Of a stretch of DNA of 38,358 nucleotides, positions 1-7,873 are shown piece after piece (the first letter of the stretch is position 1; every line of letters begins with the position of its first letter). Where the stretch lies: NCBI GenBank assembly GCA_919901335.1, contig CAKKOZ010000099.1:1-38358 (forward strand), written 5' to 3'. The notes under the pieces are model-generated. The model did no database searches and was not told where the DNA came from. It saw nothing but the letters and a program-made list of their open reading frames with translations. This DNA comes from Nitrospiria bacterium. Its GTDB lineage: Bacteria; Nitrospirota; Nitrospiria; JACQBZ01. Position numbers and translations under genes: made by a program.

Positions 1-131
1 ACGGCTTTGTCAGTAGGGATCTACCCCGAGAGCAAAGCGAGCGAGAGGGGGAGGCGACTATCGTACTCCGCAAACTCTTCGAATTTGCTTCGCGCTGCGG
101 GTGAACCGCAGCTTGACCCGGCTTTGCCGGT
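1..131. other. GC-rich repeat-like stretch with no assignable gene
   Basis: No recognisable gene is visible here. One forward frame stays open from the first base to 228, but its translation is low-complexity and matches no family I know. The 3' part (about 111-126) contains the small hairpin CCGGC-TTT-GCCGG, which is also the first hairpin of the repeat family described at 132-208. The stretch may be a degenerate extra copy of that repeat. In many bacteria infA or map precedes rpmJ, so the end of such a gene may lie just outside the window. Confidence 0.4.
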
Positions 132-208
132 GAGCGAGGATCGGGCTTTGCCCGTCCGAGCGCGGGGTGTGGGGGCATCGGAGGAGCGAAGCCCGCACGG
201 GCCCCCAC
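132..208 (+). repeat. Structured intergenic repeat, copy 1 (upstream of rpmJ)
   Basis: First of four related elements of about 77-86 bp (also at 406-491, 893-975 and 17023-17107). Each begins AGCGAG, then has a short hairpin of the form N-GGC-TTT/TCT-GCC-N', then CGAGCRCGGGG. After that comes an outer stem GTGGGGGC pairing with GCCCCCAC across a variable middle. Here the small hairpin is GGGC-TTT-GCCC. The element ends 47 bp upstream of the rpmJ start. I do not recognise the family; it resembles REP or other small dispersed palindromic elements. Confidence 0.75.
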
Positions 209-255
209 AGATAATGGCGGCGACGTGAGCCCCTATAATAAATGCGGGTAAAAAA

Positions 256-369
256 ATGAAAGTGCGATCATCGGTAAAGGCGATCTGTGCAAAATGCAAG
301 GTCATTCGACGCAAGGGCGTGGTCCGCGTCATCTGCACCAATCGCCGTCACAAACAGCGCCAAGGATAG
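256..369 (+). CDS. rpmJ: 50S ribosomal protein L36
   Basis: This 37-residue protein has the usual length of bacterial L36. It is highly basic and carries the zinc-ribbon ligand set C11, C14, C27 and H32, so it is the zinc-binding form. L36 binds 23S rRNA in the large subunit. The ATG at 256 gives the canonical N-terminus MKVRSSVK. There is no strong Shine-Dalgarno sequence, only GCGGGTAAAA just upstream. The position before rpsM-rpsK-rpsD-rpoA-rplQ is the classic order of the distal spc/alpha ribosomal cluster. It is flanked on both sides by copies of the structured repeat. Confidence 0.95.
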   Translation: MKVRSSVKAICAKCKVIRRKGVVRVICTNRRHKQRQG

Positions 370-405
370 TTATAGAGAAATCAATATCGATCCCGTAGAT
401 AAGTA

Positions 406-491
406 AGCGAGGATCAGGCTTTGCCTGTCCGAGCGCGGGGTGTGGGGGCATCGGAGGACCTGCGGTTCTGTTCATCCGCACGGGCCCCCGC
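406..491 (+). repeat. Structured intergenic repeat, copy 2 (rpmJ-rpsM spacer)
   Basis: Same element as 132-208. The small hairpin here is AGGC-TTT-GCCT, a compensatory A-T change relative to the G-C pair of copy 1. The right arm ends CGCACGGGCCCCCGC, so its last pairs are weaker than in copies 1 and 4. The variable middle contains its own stem TGCGG/CCGCA. The element ends about 7 bp before the rpsM Shine-Dalgarno sequence. Confidence 0.75.
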
Positions 492-508
492 TTAGGAAAG
501 GAGGAAAC

Positions 509-892
509 GTGGCGAGAATCGCGGGTGTGGATCTTCCAAGAGAAAAGAGAGTGGTCGTGGGCTTGACCTATATTTTTGGAATCGGCCAGTCGGCTTCGAT
601 GAAGATCCTCAAAAAGGCGGGAGTGAATCAGGATAAACGGGTGAAAGATCTGAAAGAAGACGAAATCGTCGTGCTCCGGGACATCATTGAGCGGGACTAT
701 AAAGTCGAAGGCGATCTTCGTAAAGAAGTGTCCATGGGGATCAAGCGGCTGATGGACATCGGAAGCTACCGAGGCTTGCGGCACCGGAAGGGATTGCCGG
801 TTCGAGGGCAGCGGACGAAAACCAACGCGCGCACTCGAAAGGGTCCCAAACGGTCCGTCGGTATTAAACGTAAGAGCGAAGCAACGGCTTAA
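509..892 (+). CDS. rpsM: 30S ribosomal protein S13
   Basis: This 127-residue protein is S13, the small-subunit head protein that contacts the A- and P-site tRNAs and the large subunit. The N-terminus ARIAGVDLP, the internal IYGIG-like segment (IFGIGQ) and the basic C-terminal tail with [14 protein letters not shown] are family hallmarks. I chose the GTG at 509 because AAAGGAGGAAAC lies just upstream and the protein then begins at the universal S13 N-terminus. The frame also stays open upstream to 440, but that extension only translates repeat copy 2. Repeat copy 3 begins at the base after the stop codon. Confidence 0.96.
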   Translation: MARIAGVDLPREKRVVVGLTYIFGIGQSASMKILKKAGVNQDKRVKDLKEDEIVVLRDIIERDYKVEGDLRKEVSMGIKRLMDIGSYRGLRHRKGLPVRGQRTKTNARTRKGPKRSVGIKRKSEATA

Positions 893-975
893 AGCGAGCG
901 ACTGGCTCTGCCGGCGCGAGCACGGGGGTGGGGGCATCGGAGGATGTCCCGATAGGACACCGCACGGGCCCCAAC
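893..975 (+). repeat. Structured intergenic repeat, copy 3 (rpsM-rpsK spacer)
   Basis: This is the third copy. It starts immediately after the rpsM stop codon and ends 17 bp before the rpsK start. The small hairpin is T-GGC-TCT-GCC-G, with a wobble pair at the base. The variable middle holds the stem TGTCC-CGAT-AGGACA, unlike the middles of the other copies. The right arm reads CACGGGCCCCAAC and is slightly degenerate. Confidence 0.72.
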
Positions 976-992
976 TAACAATGAGGTAATAC

Positions 993-1376
993 ATGGGAAA
1001 TAAAAAAGGGAAAAAACGCGAAAAGAAGATGGTCCAGATCGGGATTGCACACATCCTGGCGTCTTTTAATAATACGATTGTGACCATGACCGATATGAAC
1101 GGAAATGTTGTGGTGTGGTCCAGCGCCGGGAATCAGGGTTTCAAAGGCTCCAGGAAAAGCACCCCCTTTGCCGCGCAGCGGGCGGGCGAGGTGGCCGCCA
1201 AGAAGGCAATGGAGCACGGCATGCGGCAGGTTGACGTGTATGTCAAAGGTCCCGGATCCGGCAGGGAGTCGGCGATTCGGGCGTTGCAGGCGGCTGGATT
1301 GAAGATCAATCTGATTAAAGACGTAACGCCTGTCCCGCATAACGGATGTCGGCCGCCCAAGCGGCGACGGGTATAA
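993..1376 (+). CDS. rpsK: 30S ribosomal protein S11
   Basis: This 127-residue protein matches S11 in length and sequence. It has a lysine-rich N-terminus, the core [15 protein letters not shown] and [20 protein letters not shown] (residues about 21-62), and the basic C-terminus [14 protein letters not shown]11 sits on the platform of the small subunit beside S18 and the Shine-Dalgarno helix. A weak Shine-Dalgarno AATGAGGTAA precedes the ATG. It lies between rpsM and rpsD and is presumably co-transcribed with them. Confidence 0.97.
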   Translation: MGNKKGKKREKKMVQIGIAHILASFNNTIVTMTDMNGNVVVWSSAGNQGFKGSRKSTPFAAQRAGEVAAKKAMEHGMRQVDVYVKGPGSGRESAIRALQAAGLKINLIKDVTPVPHNGCRPPKRRRV

Positions 1377-1399
1377 CACCATAAGGAGGAAGACACGAC

Positions 1400-2026
1400 G
1401 TGGGACGATATATCGGATCAGTTTGTCGGTTGTGCCGGCGGGAAGGAAATAAATTGTTTCTGAAGGGAAGCCGGTGTTATACGGAGAAATGCGCCATTGA
1501 GCGACGGAACTATTCACCGGGTCAACACGGCCAGGCACGCCCCCGGATATCCGAATATCAAACCCAGCTGCGGGAGAAACAAAAGCTTAAGCGGATCTAT
1601 GGACTTCTGGAGCGCCAGTTCCGCGGGTATTTCGAGAAGGCGGCTCGTAAAAAAGGCATCACGGGAGAAAATCTTCTTCAGATGCTCGAGAGGAGACTGG
1701 ACAACATCGTGTATCGAATGGGTTTCTGTTCGTCCCGGAAGGAAGCCCGGCAGATGGTGAACCACGGACATTTCCTGGTTAATGGGCGGAAGGTGGACGT
1801 GGCTTCTTTTCTTGTCAAAAACGATGATGTGGTTGAACTCAAACCGGCCAGCCGGGAGTTGGCTCAGATCCAGACCTATCTGACGGCAGCGGAGGGGAGA
1901 GGCATTCCTCAATGGCTGGAACTGGACAAGGCTAATTTTAAGGGACGGGTTAAAGCCATTCCGACCAAGGAAGAATTGGCGATGCCGGTGAATGAGCGAT
2001 TGGTGGTGGAACTCTATTCCAGGTAA
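1400..2026 (+). CDS. rpsD: 30S ribosomal protein S4 (zinc-finger C+ form)
   Basis: This 208-residue protein is S4, a primary 16S rRNA binder that nucleates 30S assembly and in many bacteria represses its own operon. Residues 9, 12, 26 and 31 are cysteines, so this is the zinc-binding C+ form. The S4 RNA-binding domain follows at about 96-160, including [10 protein letters not shown] and the segment [13 protein letters not shown]. The start is the GTG at 1400, placed about 10 bases after ATAAGGAGGAAGAC. It is followed after 67 bp by rpoA, the usual partner gene. Confidence 0.97.
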   Translation: MGRYIGSVCRLCRREGNKLFLKGSRCYTEKCAIERRNYSPGQHGQARPRISEYQTQLREKQKLKRIYGLLERQFRGYFEKAARKKGITGENLLQMLERRLDNIVYRMGFCSSRKEARQMVNHGHFLVNGRKVDVASFLVKNDDVVELKPASRELAQIQTYLTAAEGRGIPQWLELDKANFKGRVKAIPTKEELAMPVNERLVVELYSR

Positions 2027-2093
2027 GCATCTTCTTGTTCCTGGATGATTCGAAAAGCGGAAGGATTTCTGTTTTCGTCCATAAGGAGGACGT

Positions 2094-3092
2094 ATGATTA
2101 TTCGAACCAAAGACTTCCAGATTCCCAAAAAACTGGAAATGGAAACAGAAACATTAACTTCGACCTACGGAAAATTTCATGCGGAGCCGTTTGAGCGCGG
2201 TTTTGGAACAACCATCGGCAATTCCCTGAGGAGGATTTTACTTTCTTCCATCGCCGGTGCCGCCGTGACCTCCGTAAAAATTGAGGGGGTCCTGCATGAG
2301 TTTTCGACCCTTCCGGGGGTTAAAGAAGACGTCACGGATATTATCCTGAATATCAAGAACCTTCGCTTAAAACTGCACACGGACCGGCCGAAGACCGTCC
2401 GGCTTAGAAAAAAGGGGCCGGGGGAAGCTAGGGCCAAGGATATCATCCACGATGCGGATGTGGAGGTTATGAACCCGGATCTTCATATCGCAACACTGGA
2501 TAAGGAAGCAAATCTGGATATCGAAATGGTCATCCGCATCGGGAGCGGCTACATGCCGGCCGAGCGGAACAAGGAGGAGGGGATGCCGATCGGTATGATC
2601 CCCGTGGATTCCATTTTCACCCCCGTCAAGAAAGTTAATTTCACGATCGAAAACGCGCGGGTGGGACGGATCACCGATTATGATAAATTGATCATGGAGA
2701 TCTGGACGGACGGCGGCGTTAAACCGGACGATGCCTTGGCGTACGCCGCTAAGATTCTGAAGGATCATCTTGCGATTTTCATTAATTTTGATGAGACGAT
2801 CGAGCCGGCGCAGGAACAGGTTGAGGACAAGAAGACCGAGTTCAACAAACATCTTTTACGGAGCGTGCATGAGCTTGAACTCTCCGTCCGCGCGGCCAAC
2901 TGCTTGAAAAACGCGAACATCAAAACGATCGGCGATCTGGTTCAGCGGACGGAGTCCGAAATGCTTCGGACAAAAAATTTCGGGCGGAAGTCGCTCAATG
3001 AAATAAAGGAAATCTTGACTGACATGGGGCTGTCCCTGGGCATGAAGGTGGGTTCCCATACGTCCGGCGAAGGCGCCGGGAAAGAGGAGTAA
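2094..3092 (+). CDS. rpoA: DNA-directed RNA polymerase subunit alpha
   Basis: This 332-residue protein has the full alpha-subunit layout. The N-terminal assembly domain (about 1-235) includes [19 protein letters not shown] and the [14 protein letters not shown] segment. A linker leads to the C-terminal domain (about 255-320), which contacts UP elements and activators and includes [16 protein letters not shown] and the [13 protein letters not shown] helix. A strong Shine-Dalgarno ATAAGGAGGACGT precedes the ATG. It lies between rpsD and rplQ, the conserved order. Confidence 0.98.
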   Translation: MIIRTKDFQIPKKLEMETETLTSTYGKFHAEPFERGFGTTIGNSLRRILLSSIAGAAVTSVKIEGVLHEFSTLPGVKEDVTDIILNIKNLRLKLHTDRPKTVRLRKKGPGEARAKDIIHDADVEVMNPDLHIATLDKEANLDIEMVIRIGSGYMPAERNKEEGMPIGMIPVDSIFTPVKKVNFTIENARVGRITDYDKLIMEIWTDGGVKPDDALAYAAKILKDHLAIFINFDETIEPAQEQVEDKKTEFNKHLLRSVHELELSVRAANCLKNANIKTIGDLVQRTESEMLRTKNFGRKSLNEIKEILTDMGLSLGMKVGSHTSGEGAGKEE

Positions 3093-3099
3093 AGCCGAT

Positions 3100-3516
3100 A
3101 TGCGTCACAAAAAACGCGGACGACAACTGGGGCGGGATACGGATCACCGCCGAGCCCTTTTCCGAAATCTGGTCACCTCGCTGTTCGAACATGAACGGAT
3201 TGAGACGACCGCGGCCAAGGCCAAAGAGATTCGGGGGATCGCGGATAAAATGATTACCCTTGGAAAACAGGGAAATCTTGCGGCTCGGAGACGGGCGGCG
3301 GCCTACTTGATGAACCCGGAGACCGTCTCGAAATTGTTTGCTGAAATTGCGCCCCGGTTCAACCAACGCCCGGGAGGGTATACGCGTCTTATTCGAACGC
3401 GCGTCCGAATTGGGGATGGGGCCAAAATGGCCGTGGTGGAATTGGTCGTGCAGGGTCAACTGAATAAACCCAAGAAGACCGAGAAGCCCAGAGAGGCGCC
3501 GGAAAAGAGCCCCTGA
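3100..3516 (+). CDS. rplQ: 50S ribosomal protein L17
   Basis: This 138-residue protein begins [20 protein letters not shown], the characteristic L17 N-terminus. It continues with [18 protein letters not shown] and the [17 protein letters not shown] core. L17 lies near the exit-tunnel side of the large subunit. It starts 7 bp after the rpoA stop and ends the ribosomal cluster; a terminator-like hairpin follows at 3539-3573. The charged C-terminal tail of about 20 residues ([19 protein letters not shown]) is a lineage-specific extension. Confidence 0.96.
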   Translation: MRHKKRGRQLGRDTDHRRALFRNLVTSLFEHERIETTAAKAKEIRGIADKMITLGKQGNLAARRRAAAYLMNPETVSKLFAEIAPRFNQRPGGYTRLIRTRVRIGDGAKMAVVELVVQGQLNKPKKTEKPREAPEKSP

Positions 3517-3538
3517 GTTTGTTCCCCGCTTCTGTTTG

Positions 3539-3573
3539 GCGGCTCCTGATCGTCCGGGAGCCGCTGAACTTTT
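3539..3573 (+). terminator. Intrinsic terminator after rplQ
   Basis: An 8-bp stem GCGGCTCC/GGAGCCGC encloses a 10-nt loop. It is followed by a short T-rich run (TGAACTTTT). It separates the ribosomal cluster from the lptC promoter region. Confidence 0.75.
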
Positions 3574-3642
3574 CCCGTCCGATTTTTCCCATTCTCTGAC
3601 CCAGCCTATCTTCCCGCCGAGTTTCGGGTGGATCGGGTACGC

Positions 3643-3671
3643 TTTACTCAAATCATTCTGTGTGTTATAGT
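3643..3671 (+). promoter_or_regulatory. Sigma-70-type promoter for the lptC-lptA-lptB-rpoN genes
   Basis: The -35 is TTTACT (3643-3648) and the -10 is TATAGT (3666-3671), with a 17-bp spacer. The predicted transcription start is near 3678, only about 3 bases before the lptC ATG at 3681. The lptC message may therefore be nearly leaderless. Confidence 0.65.
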
Positions 3672-3680
3672 GTGTGTGCG

Positions 3681-4247
3681 ATGGATACGGTGAAATTCCC
3701 AAAGGTAATTCTGTTGACCTTGATCGGAATCCTCTTGGTGCTGTTGGTTTGGGTCTTATCGGTTGGGATCGAGCGCCATGCCGTTTTGCCTTCCTCAAGA
3801 GGACTGATCGGCAAAGCGGATATCGAAATGGACCGGTTCTCTCTAAAACAGATCCGTAATGGTTTAGTGGAATGGAATATCAAAGCCGATCGGGCGGAAC
3901 TGTTTGAAGAACGACACGAGGTTTCTCTGAGTGCCCTGCAGGCAACCTTGCGGACGGCCGAAGGGCTCCGCGTGAGTTTTTCAGGAGACCGGGGTCTTTT
4001 CAATACCGGAACGCGTGACTTCGGAATCAAACAGAACGACGGCGATTTGGATGTATCCATGAATAACGGCTACACCATCCAAGCCCCCTCCTTGACCTGG
4101 AAGGACCGGCAACGGGAAATCGTATCGGAACAACCGATCCGGATCATCGGTCAAGGACTTCGGATTCGCGGCGATCACCTGATTGTAAAACCAGAAAATC
4201 AGCAATTGACGGTCAGTGGAGATGTCCATGTTACGACGGAGCCTTAG
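3681..4247 (+). CDS. lptC: LPS export periplasmic/inner-membrane protein LptC
   Basis: This 188-residue protein has one N-terminal membrane anchor (about residues 8-30, rich in Leu/Val/Ile). A beta-rich periplasmic domain follows, typical of the LptC/YrbK family. LptC passes lipopolysaccharide from the LptB2FG extractor to the periplasmic LptA bridge. The identity rests on length, topology and location directly before lptA and lptB rather than on catalytic residues, since the family has none. I chose the ATG at 3681 over the upstream in-frame GTG because the predicted promoter overlaps that region. No Shine-Dalgarno sequence is visible. The 3' end overlaps the proposed lptA start by 20 bp. 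Confidence 0.85.
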   Translation: MDTVKFPKVILLTLIGILLVLLVWVLSVGIERHAVLPSSRGLIGKADIEMDRFSLKQIRNGLVEWNIKADRAELFEERHEVSLSALQATLRTAEGLRVSFSGDRGLFNTGTRDFGIKQNDGDLDVSMNNGYTIQAPSLTWKDRQREIVSEQPIRIIGQGLRIRGDHLIVKPENQQLTVSGDVHVTTEP

Positions 4248-4775
4248 TGGCATCCTGCTGGCCGTGGGTGTTTTTTTTTAAATTCCTCACCTCTTTATTC
4301 AACGGAGACGACTCCGCACGCCCAACCGCTTTCCATCAGCTCAAAAGCCATGACGGTAAGAAACCTTGAACAGCAGGCCATTTTTGAGGGTGATGTGGTG
4401 ATGAAGAAAGAGGGTTTGACCATCACGTCAGACCATGCCAAGGTGACGTTTGCCTCCATAGAGGCTCCGATGGAAGATAAAAAAAAGCCGCCCGCCGGGC
4501 TGTTTTCCCCGCAATCCCAGTTCGCGGATAATGAGATAACACTCATTCACGCGACCGGGAATGTTGTTCTGCGGCAAGGTGATCGGCGGGTTCATTCAAA
4601 AGAGGCTTTGTATTATCAAAAAGAAGAGAAAGTTGTCCTGCTGGGTGAGCCGGTGGCGTTGGAGAAAGACTATTGGGTGACGGGCACGAAGATGACAATT
4701 TTTTTGCGCGAGAACCGGAGTATCATTGAAGGCAGCAGAATGATCATTCACCCGAAAGATCAGGCGCCCGAATAG
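4228..4775 (+). CDS. lptA: LPS transport periplasmic protein LptA, signal peptide interrupted by a T9 frameshift
   Basis: The body of the protein is clear. From about 4272, one frame encodes a short linker and PLSISSKAM, then EGDVVMKKEGLTITSDHAKV and further OstA/LptA repeats to 4775. LptA forms the beta-jellyroll bridge for lipopolysaccharide across the periplasm. An ATG at 4228, inside the lptC end, starts a signal peptide (MLRRSLSGILLAVGVFF), but that frame stops at 4279-4281. The two parts join by a -1 shift within a run of nine T (4271-4279). One missing T, a sequencing error, or slippage on this run would explain it. The longest uninterrupted frame begins at the ATG at 4350 and would lack an export signal, which is implausible for LptA. 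Confidence 0.8.
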
Positions 4776-4802
4776 TTGGATTCCGTATTTTGAAGGAAAA
4801 CG

Positions 4803-5528
4803 ATGATCCTGAGCGCAAAACATCTTGAGAAAAGCTTCCGCCATCGGAAAGTCGTCAAGGATGTCAGCCTTGAGGTAAAGGCCGGGGAAGTGGTCGGATT
4901 ACTGGGGCCGAACGGGGCCGGAAAGACAACCGTTTTTTATATGATGGTGGGTCTGATCGCCGCGGATAGTGGAGAGATCTGCCTGGATGACCAGCGCATC
5001 ACGAATCTGCCCATGTACCGAAGGGCCCGCCGGGGAATCGGCTATCTTCCGCAGGAACCTTCTGTTTTCCGAAAGCTGACGGTGGAAGAAAATCTTCTCG
5101 CTATTCTTGAAACGCTGGATTTGTCTTCCGTGGAACGTCAAGAACGCCTTCATGCCCTCCTCAATGAATTAAACATTTCACATCTGGCCAAAAGCAGGGC
5201 TTATGCCTTATCCGGAGGGGAACGTCGGAGGGTCGAAATCACGCGATCGCTGGTGACCTCCCCTCACTTCCTTCTTTTGGATGAACCGTTTGCGGGAATT
5301 GATCCGATCGCGATTATAGACATTCAGAAGATTATCGGCCAATTAAAGAACAAGGGGATCGGGGTTCTGATTACGGATCATAATGTACAGGAAACACTTG
5401 AGATCACAGATCGTTCTTATATAATTAACGCAGGTGAAATTCTCGAATCAGGCACGTCGCATGATATCGCAAACAGCGCCAAGGCCAAAGCGATTTACTT
5501 GGGAGAAAAATTTCGGTTTCTTGGATAA
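4803..5528 (+). CDS. lptB: LPS export ABC transporter ATP-binding protein LptB
   Basis: This 241-residue ABC ATPase has Walker A GPNGAGKT at 35-42, signature LSGGE at 136-140, and Walker B LLLDEP with D160 and E161. The length matches LptB, which lacks fused membrane domains and pairs with LptF and LptG (not in this window) to extract lipopolysaccharide from the inner membrane. The order lptC-lptA-lptB-rpoN is widely conserved in Gram-negative bacteria and supports the assignment over a generic branched-chain amino-acid ABC ATPase, its nearest relative. Separated from lptA by 27 bp. Confidence 0.95.
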   Translation: MILSAKHLEKSFRHRKVVKDVSLEVKAGEVVGLLGPNGAGKTTVFYMMVGLIAADSGEICLDDQRITNLPMYRRARRGIGYLPQEPSVFRKLTVEENLLAILETLDLSSVERQERLHALLNELNISHLAKSRAYALSGGERRRVEITRSLVTSPHFLLLDEPFAGIDPIAIIDIQKIIGQLKNKGIGVLITDHNVQETLEITDRSYIINAGEILESGTSHDIANSAKAKAIYLGEKFRFLG

Positions 5529-5571
5529 GCCACGGAATGGGGATCATGACCCGAACTGAAGACCCCGCATT

Positions 5572-6993
5572 ATGAAGACCAGCCTCGATTTGAAGCTCAC
5601 GCAGAAACTCGTCATGACACCGCAGTTGCAACAGGCCATAAAGCTGTTGCAGCTTTCTCGGTTGGAGCTCTCGCAAACGGTCTCGCAGGAGTTGCTTGAG
5701 AATCCTTTGCTTGAGGAATCCGTGACGGATCTGGAAGAGCCGGTTGATGAAAAGAAAACGCAAGACGAGGAGGAACTTCCGGATTCCAGTGAAGCCGAAT
5801 TGTCTTCCCAGTGGGAGGAATATATCGGCGACATACAACGCGAAAACAGGGAAACCGAGTATCCCTCTGCGGTGGGCGATGAGCTCCCGTCTTACGAGCA
5901 AACCCTGACCCGGCCGCAGTCCCTGTCGGAACATCTCCTGTGGCAGTTAAGCTTGTCTGTCGCGACCCCTCAAGAAGTCGAGATTGGAAAGCTCATGATC
6001 GGAAATATTGATGAGGAAGGTTATCTCCGGGTTTCGGTTGAAGAACTGGCTGCATCGGCCGAGGCCAAAATTGAGGACGTCGAACGCGCGCTGAAACTCG
6101 TCCAAGGTTTTGATCCGATGGGGGTCGGCGCAAGACATCTTCGGGAATGCTTATTGATACAACTCGATCAACTTGGCCTAAAAGGCTCCATGGCCGAGGT
6201 CATTGTCTCCAACCATCTTCAGGATATCGAAACCCGAAGGTTCCAGGGCATCGCCAAGACGTTGGGGGTTTCTCTTGACGAAGTTTTAGCCGTGGTGAAG
6301 ATCATTCAGGGGCTCGAACCCAAACCCGGTCGTCCCTTTTTTTCTGATGTGGCCCAAATGATTATGCCGGATATCTTTGTGGTGAAGACCGATGACAACT
6401 ATACCGTTGCGCTCAATGATGACGGCCTACCCAAATTGCGGATCAGTGCGTACTATCAAAAGCTGCTGTCGGAAAAATCACGGACGCCCGATACGATCCG
6501 CACCTATCTTGCAGACCGATTCCGATCCGCGGTCTGGCTGGTTCGCAGCATCGAACAGCGGAATCGGACGATTTGCAAAGTCGCAGAAAGCATCGTCAAG
6601 TTCCAGCGGGAGTTTTTTGAAAAAGGGGTCGATTACTTGAAACCCCTGGTATTGCGCCAGGTGGCGGACGACATTTCCATGCACGAATCAACCATCAGCC
6701 GTGTAACGACGAATAAGTACATGCATACCCCTCGGGGGATCTTCGACTTAAAGTATTTTTTCAACAGCAGCATTTCGAGAGGCGGTGAGTTTGGGGGTGG
6801 AGTCTCCTCCGTTTCGGTCCGGGAGCTCATCCGGCAGATGGTGTCGCAGGAAGATCCGAAAAATCCGCTCAAAGACCAGGAAATCGTTGAACGACTGAAA
6901 AGCCAGCATATTGAGATCGCGCGGAGGACGGTGGCGAAATACCGAGCGGAGTTAAAAATACCCCAGGCCGGTCATCGTCGATATGGTTCCTAA
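5572..6993 (+). CDS. rpoN: RNA polymerase sigma-54 factor
   Basis: This 473-residue protein has the three sigma-54 regions. Region I (about 1-50) is Gln/Leu-rich (LTQKLVMTPQLQQAIKLLQL). An acidic linker follows at about 58-85. The core-binding domain runs to about 310, and the C-terminal DNA-binding part contains an HTH (DISMHESTISRVTTNKY) and the RpoN box ARRTVAKYR near the C-terminus. Sigma-54 needs an AAA+ activator to open promoters. One such activator is encoded at 23600, and two sigma-54 promoters are visible at 25288 and 31278. Its 3' end overlaps rapZ. Confidence 0.97.
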   Translation: MKTSLDLKLTQKLVMTPQLQQAIKLLQLSRLELSQTVSQELLENPLLEESVTDLEEPVDEKKTQDEEELPDSSEAELSSQWEEYIGDIQRENRETEYPSAVGDELPSYEQTLTRPQSLSEHLLWQLSLSVATPQEVEIGKLMIGNIDEEGYLRVSVEELAASAEAKIEDVERALKLVQGFDPMGVGARHLRECLLIQLDQLGLKGSMAEVIVSNHLQDIETRRFQGIAKTLGVSLDEVLAVVKIIQGLEPKPGRPFFSDVAQMIMPDIFVVKTDDNYTVALNDDGLPKLRISAYYQKLLSEKSRTPDTIRTYLADRFRSAVWLVRSIEQRNRTICKVAESIVKFQREFFEKGVDYLKPLVLRQVADDISMHESTISRVTTNKYMHTPRGIFDLKYFFNSSISRGGEFGGGVSSVSVRELIRQMVSQEDPKNPLKDQEIVERLKSQHIEIARRTVAKYRAELKIPQAGHRRYGS

Positions 6994-7873
6994 AGGGTAT
7001 GCTCCAATGGATCTTCGGCTGGTAATCGTCAGCGGCCTTTCCGGTTCGGGAAAGACCCATGCATTGAAATGCTTCGAGGACCTCGGGTTCTTCTGCGTTG
7101 ACAATCTGCCGCCTCCGTTATTGCCCGTCTTTACGGATTTGTGCGTACAATCCAGTACCGGGATCAAGACGGTGGCGGTTGGAATCGATATCCGAGAACG
7201 CGATTTTTTGAGAGATTTTTTGTCGGTTTCCGAGCGGATGAAAAAGGAAGGCTGTCAGGCTGAGTTGATCTTTCTTGAGGCGAAGGATGAGGTGCTGATT
7301 CGGCGGTTTTCCGAGACCCGGCGGCCTCATCCTCTTGCCAAAAATAGACCGATTCTGGAGGGGATTCAGCAGGAAAGAGACGAGTTGGCCGGGCTAAAAC
7401 AACGGGCCGATCGAATCATTGACACGTCCAATTTTACGACCCAACAATTGAAGGACGTCGTTGTTCAGTATTATGTCGATCATGGCGAGAGCAGGAAGCC
7501 CAGCATTTCCATCATTTCGTTCGGTTATAAGAATGGGATTCCGTACGAGATCGATCTGTTGTTTGATGTGCGATTTCTTCGGAACCCGAATTCTGTGGCC
7601 GAGTTAAAACCTCTCTCGGGTGAGGATCCGGCGATCCAGGAGTATGTCTTTAAAAAAACGGAAGCGGAAAAATTTATTGAACAGGTCAAATCATTCCTGG
7701 TCTTTCTGGTTCCTTACTATGAAAAAGAAGGACGGCCCTATTTAACCATCGCGATCGGTTGTACCGGGGGGCGCCACCGATCGGTGGCGATCGCGCGTCG
7801 TCTTTACGACGACTTGAAAGCGGCCCGCTATGACGTTGTGCTCCGGCATCGTGATATCCATCGGGATCGTTGA
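6983..7873 (+). CDS. rapZ: RapZ/YvcJ-type nucleotide-binding protein
   Basis: This 296-residue protein has a P-loop GLSGSGKT (18-25), the motif DNLPPPLL after it, and the C-terminal conserved block CTGGRHRSVAIARRL. This is the RapZ (YvcJ) family. In Escherichia coli RapZ is an RNA adaptor that senses glucosamine-6-phosphate and presents the sRNA GlmZ to RNase E; elsewhere the role is less clear. Its location after rpoN is conserved in many bacteria. The ATG at 6983 overlaps the rpoN stop; an ATG at 7007 is an alternative that would give a start (MDLRLVIVSG) nearer the family norm. Confidence 0.93.
   Translation: MVPKGYAPMDLRLVIVSGLSGSGKTHALKCFEDLGFFCVDNLPPPLLPVFTDLCVQSSTGIKTVAVGIDIRERDFLRDFLSVSERMKKEGCQAELIFLEAKDEVLIRRFSETRRPHPLAKNRPILEGIQQERDELAGLKQRADRIIDTSNFTTQQLKDVVVQYYVDHGESRKPSISIISFGYKNGIPYEIDLLFDVRFLRNPNSVAELKPLSGEDPAIQEYVFKKTEAEKFIEQVKSFLVFLVPYYEKEGRPYLTIAIGCTGGRHRSVAIARRLYDDLKAARYDVVLRHRDIHRDR

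Noticed and set aside
7-228. 73-residue forward reading frame before rpmJ
   Set aside because: Its translation is low-complexity and comes largely from repeat copy 1 and degenerate repeat; no family resemblance and no ribosome binding site.
234-239. TATAAT just upstream of rpmJ as a -10 promoter element
   Set aside because: No acceptable -35 at 16-18 bp upstream (the sequence there is ATAATG), and the gene lies inside a known operon.
440-508. N-terminal extension of S13
   Set aside because: These 23 codons only translate repeat copy 2; the GTG at 509 has a strong Shine-Dalgarno site and gives the universal S13 N-terminus.
132-975. CRISPR array
   Set aside because: The three nearby repeats are separated by ribosomal genes, differ in sequence and have no spacer-like regularity.
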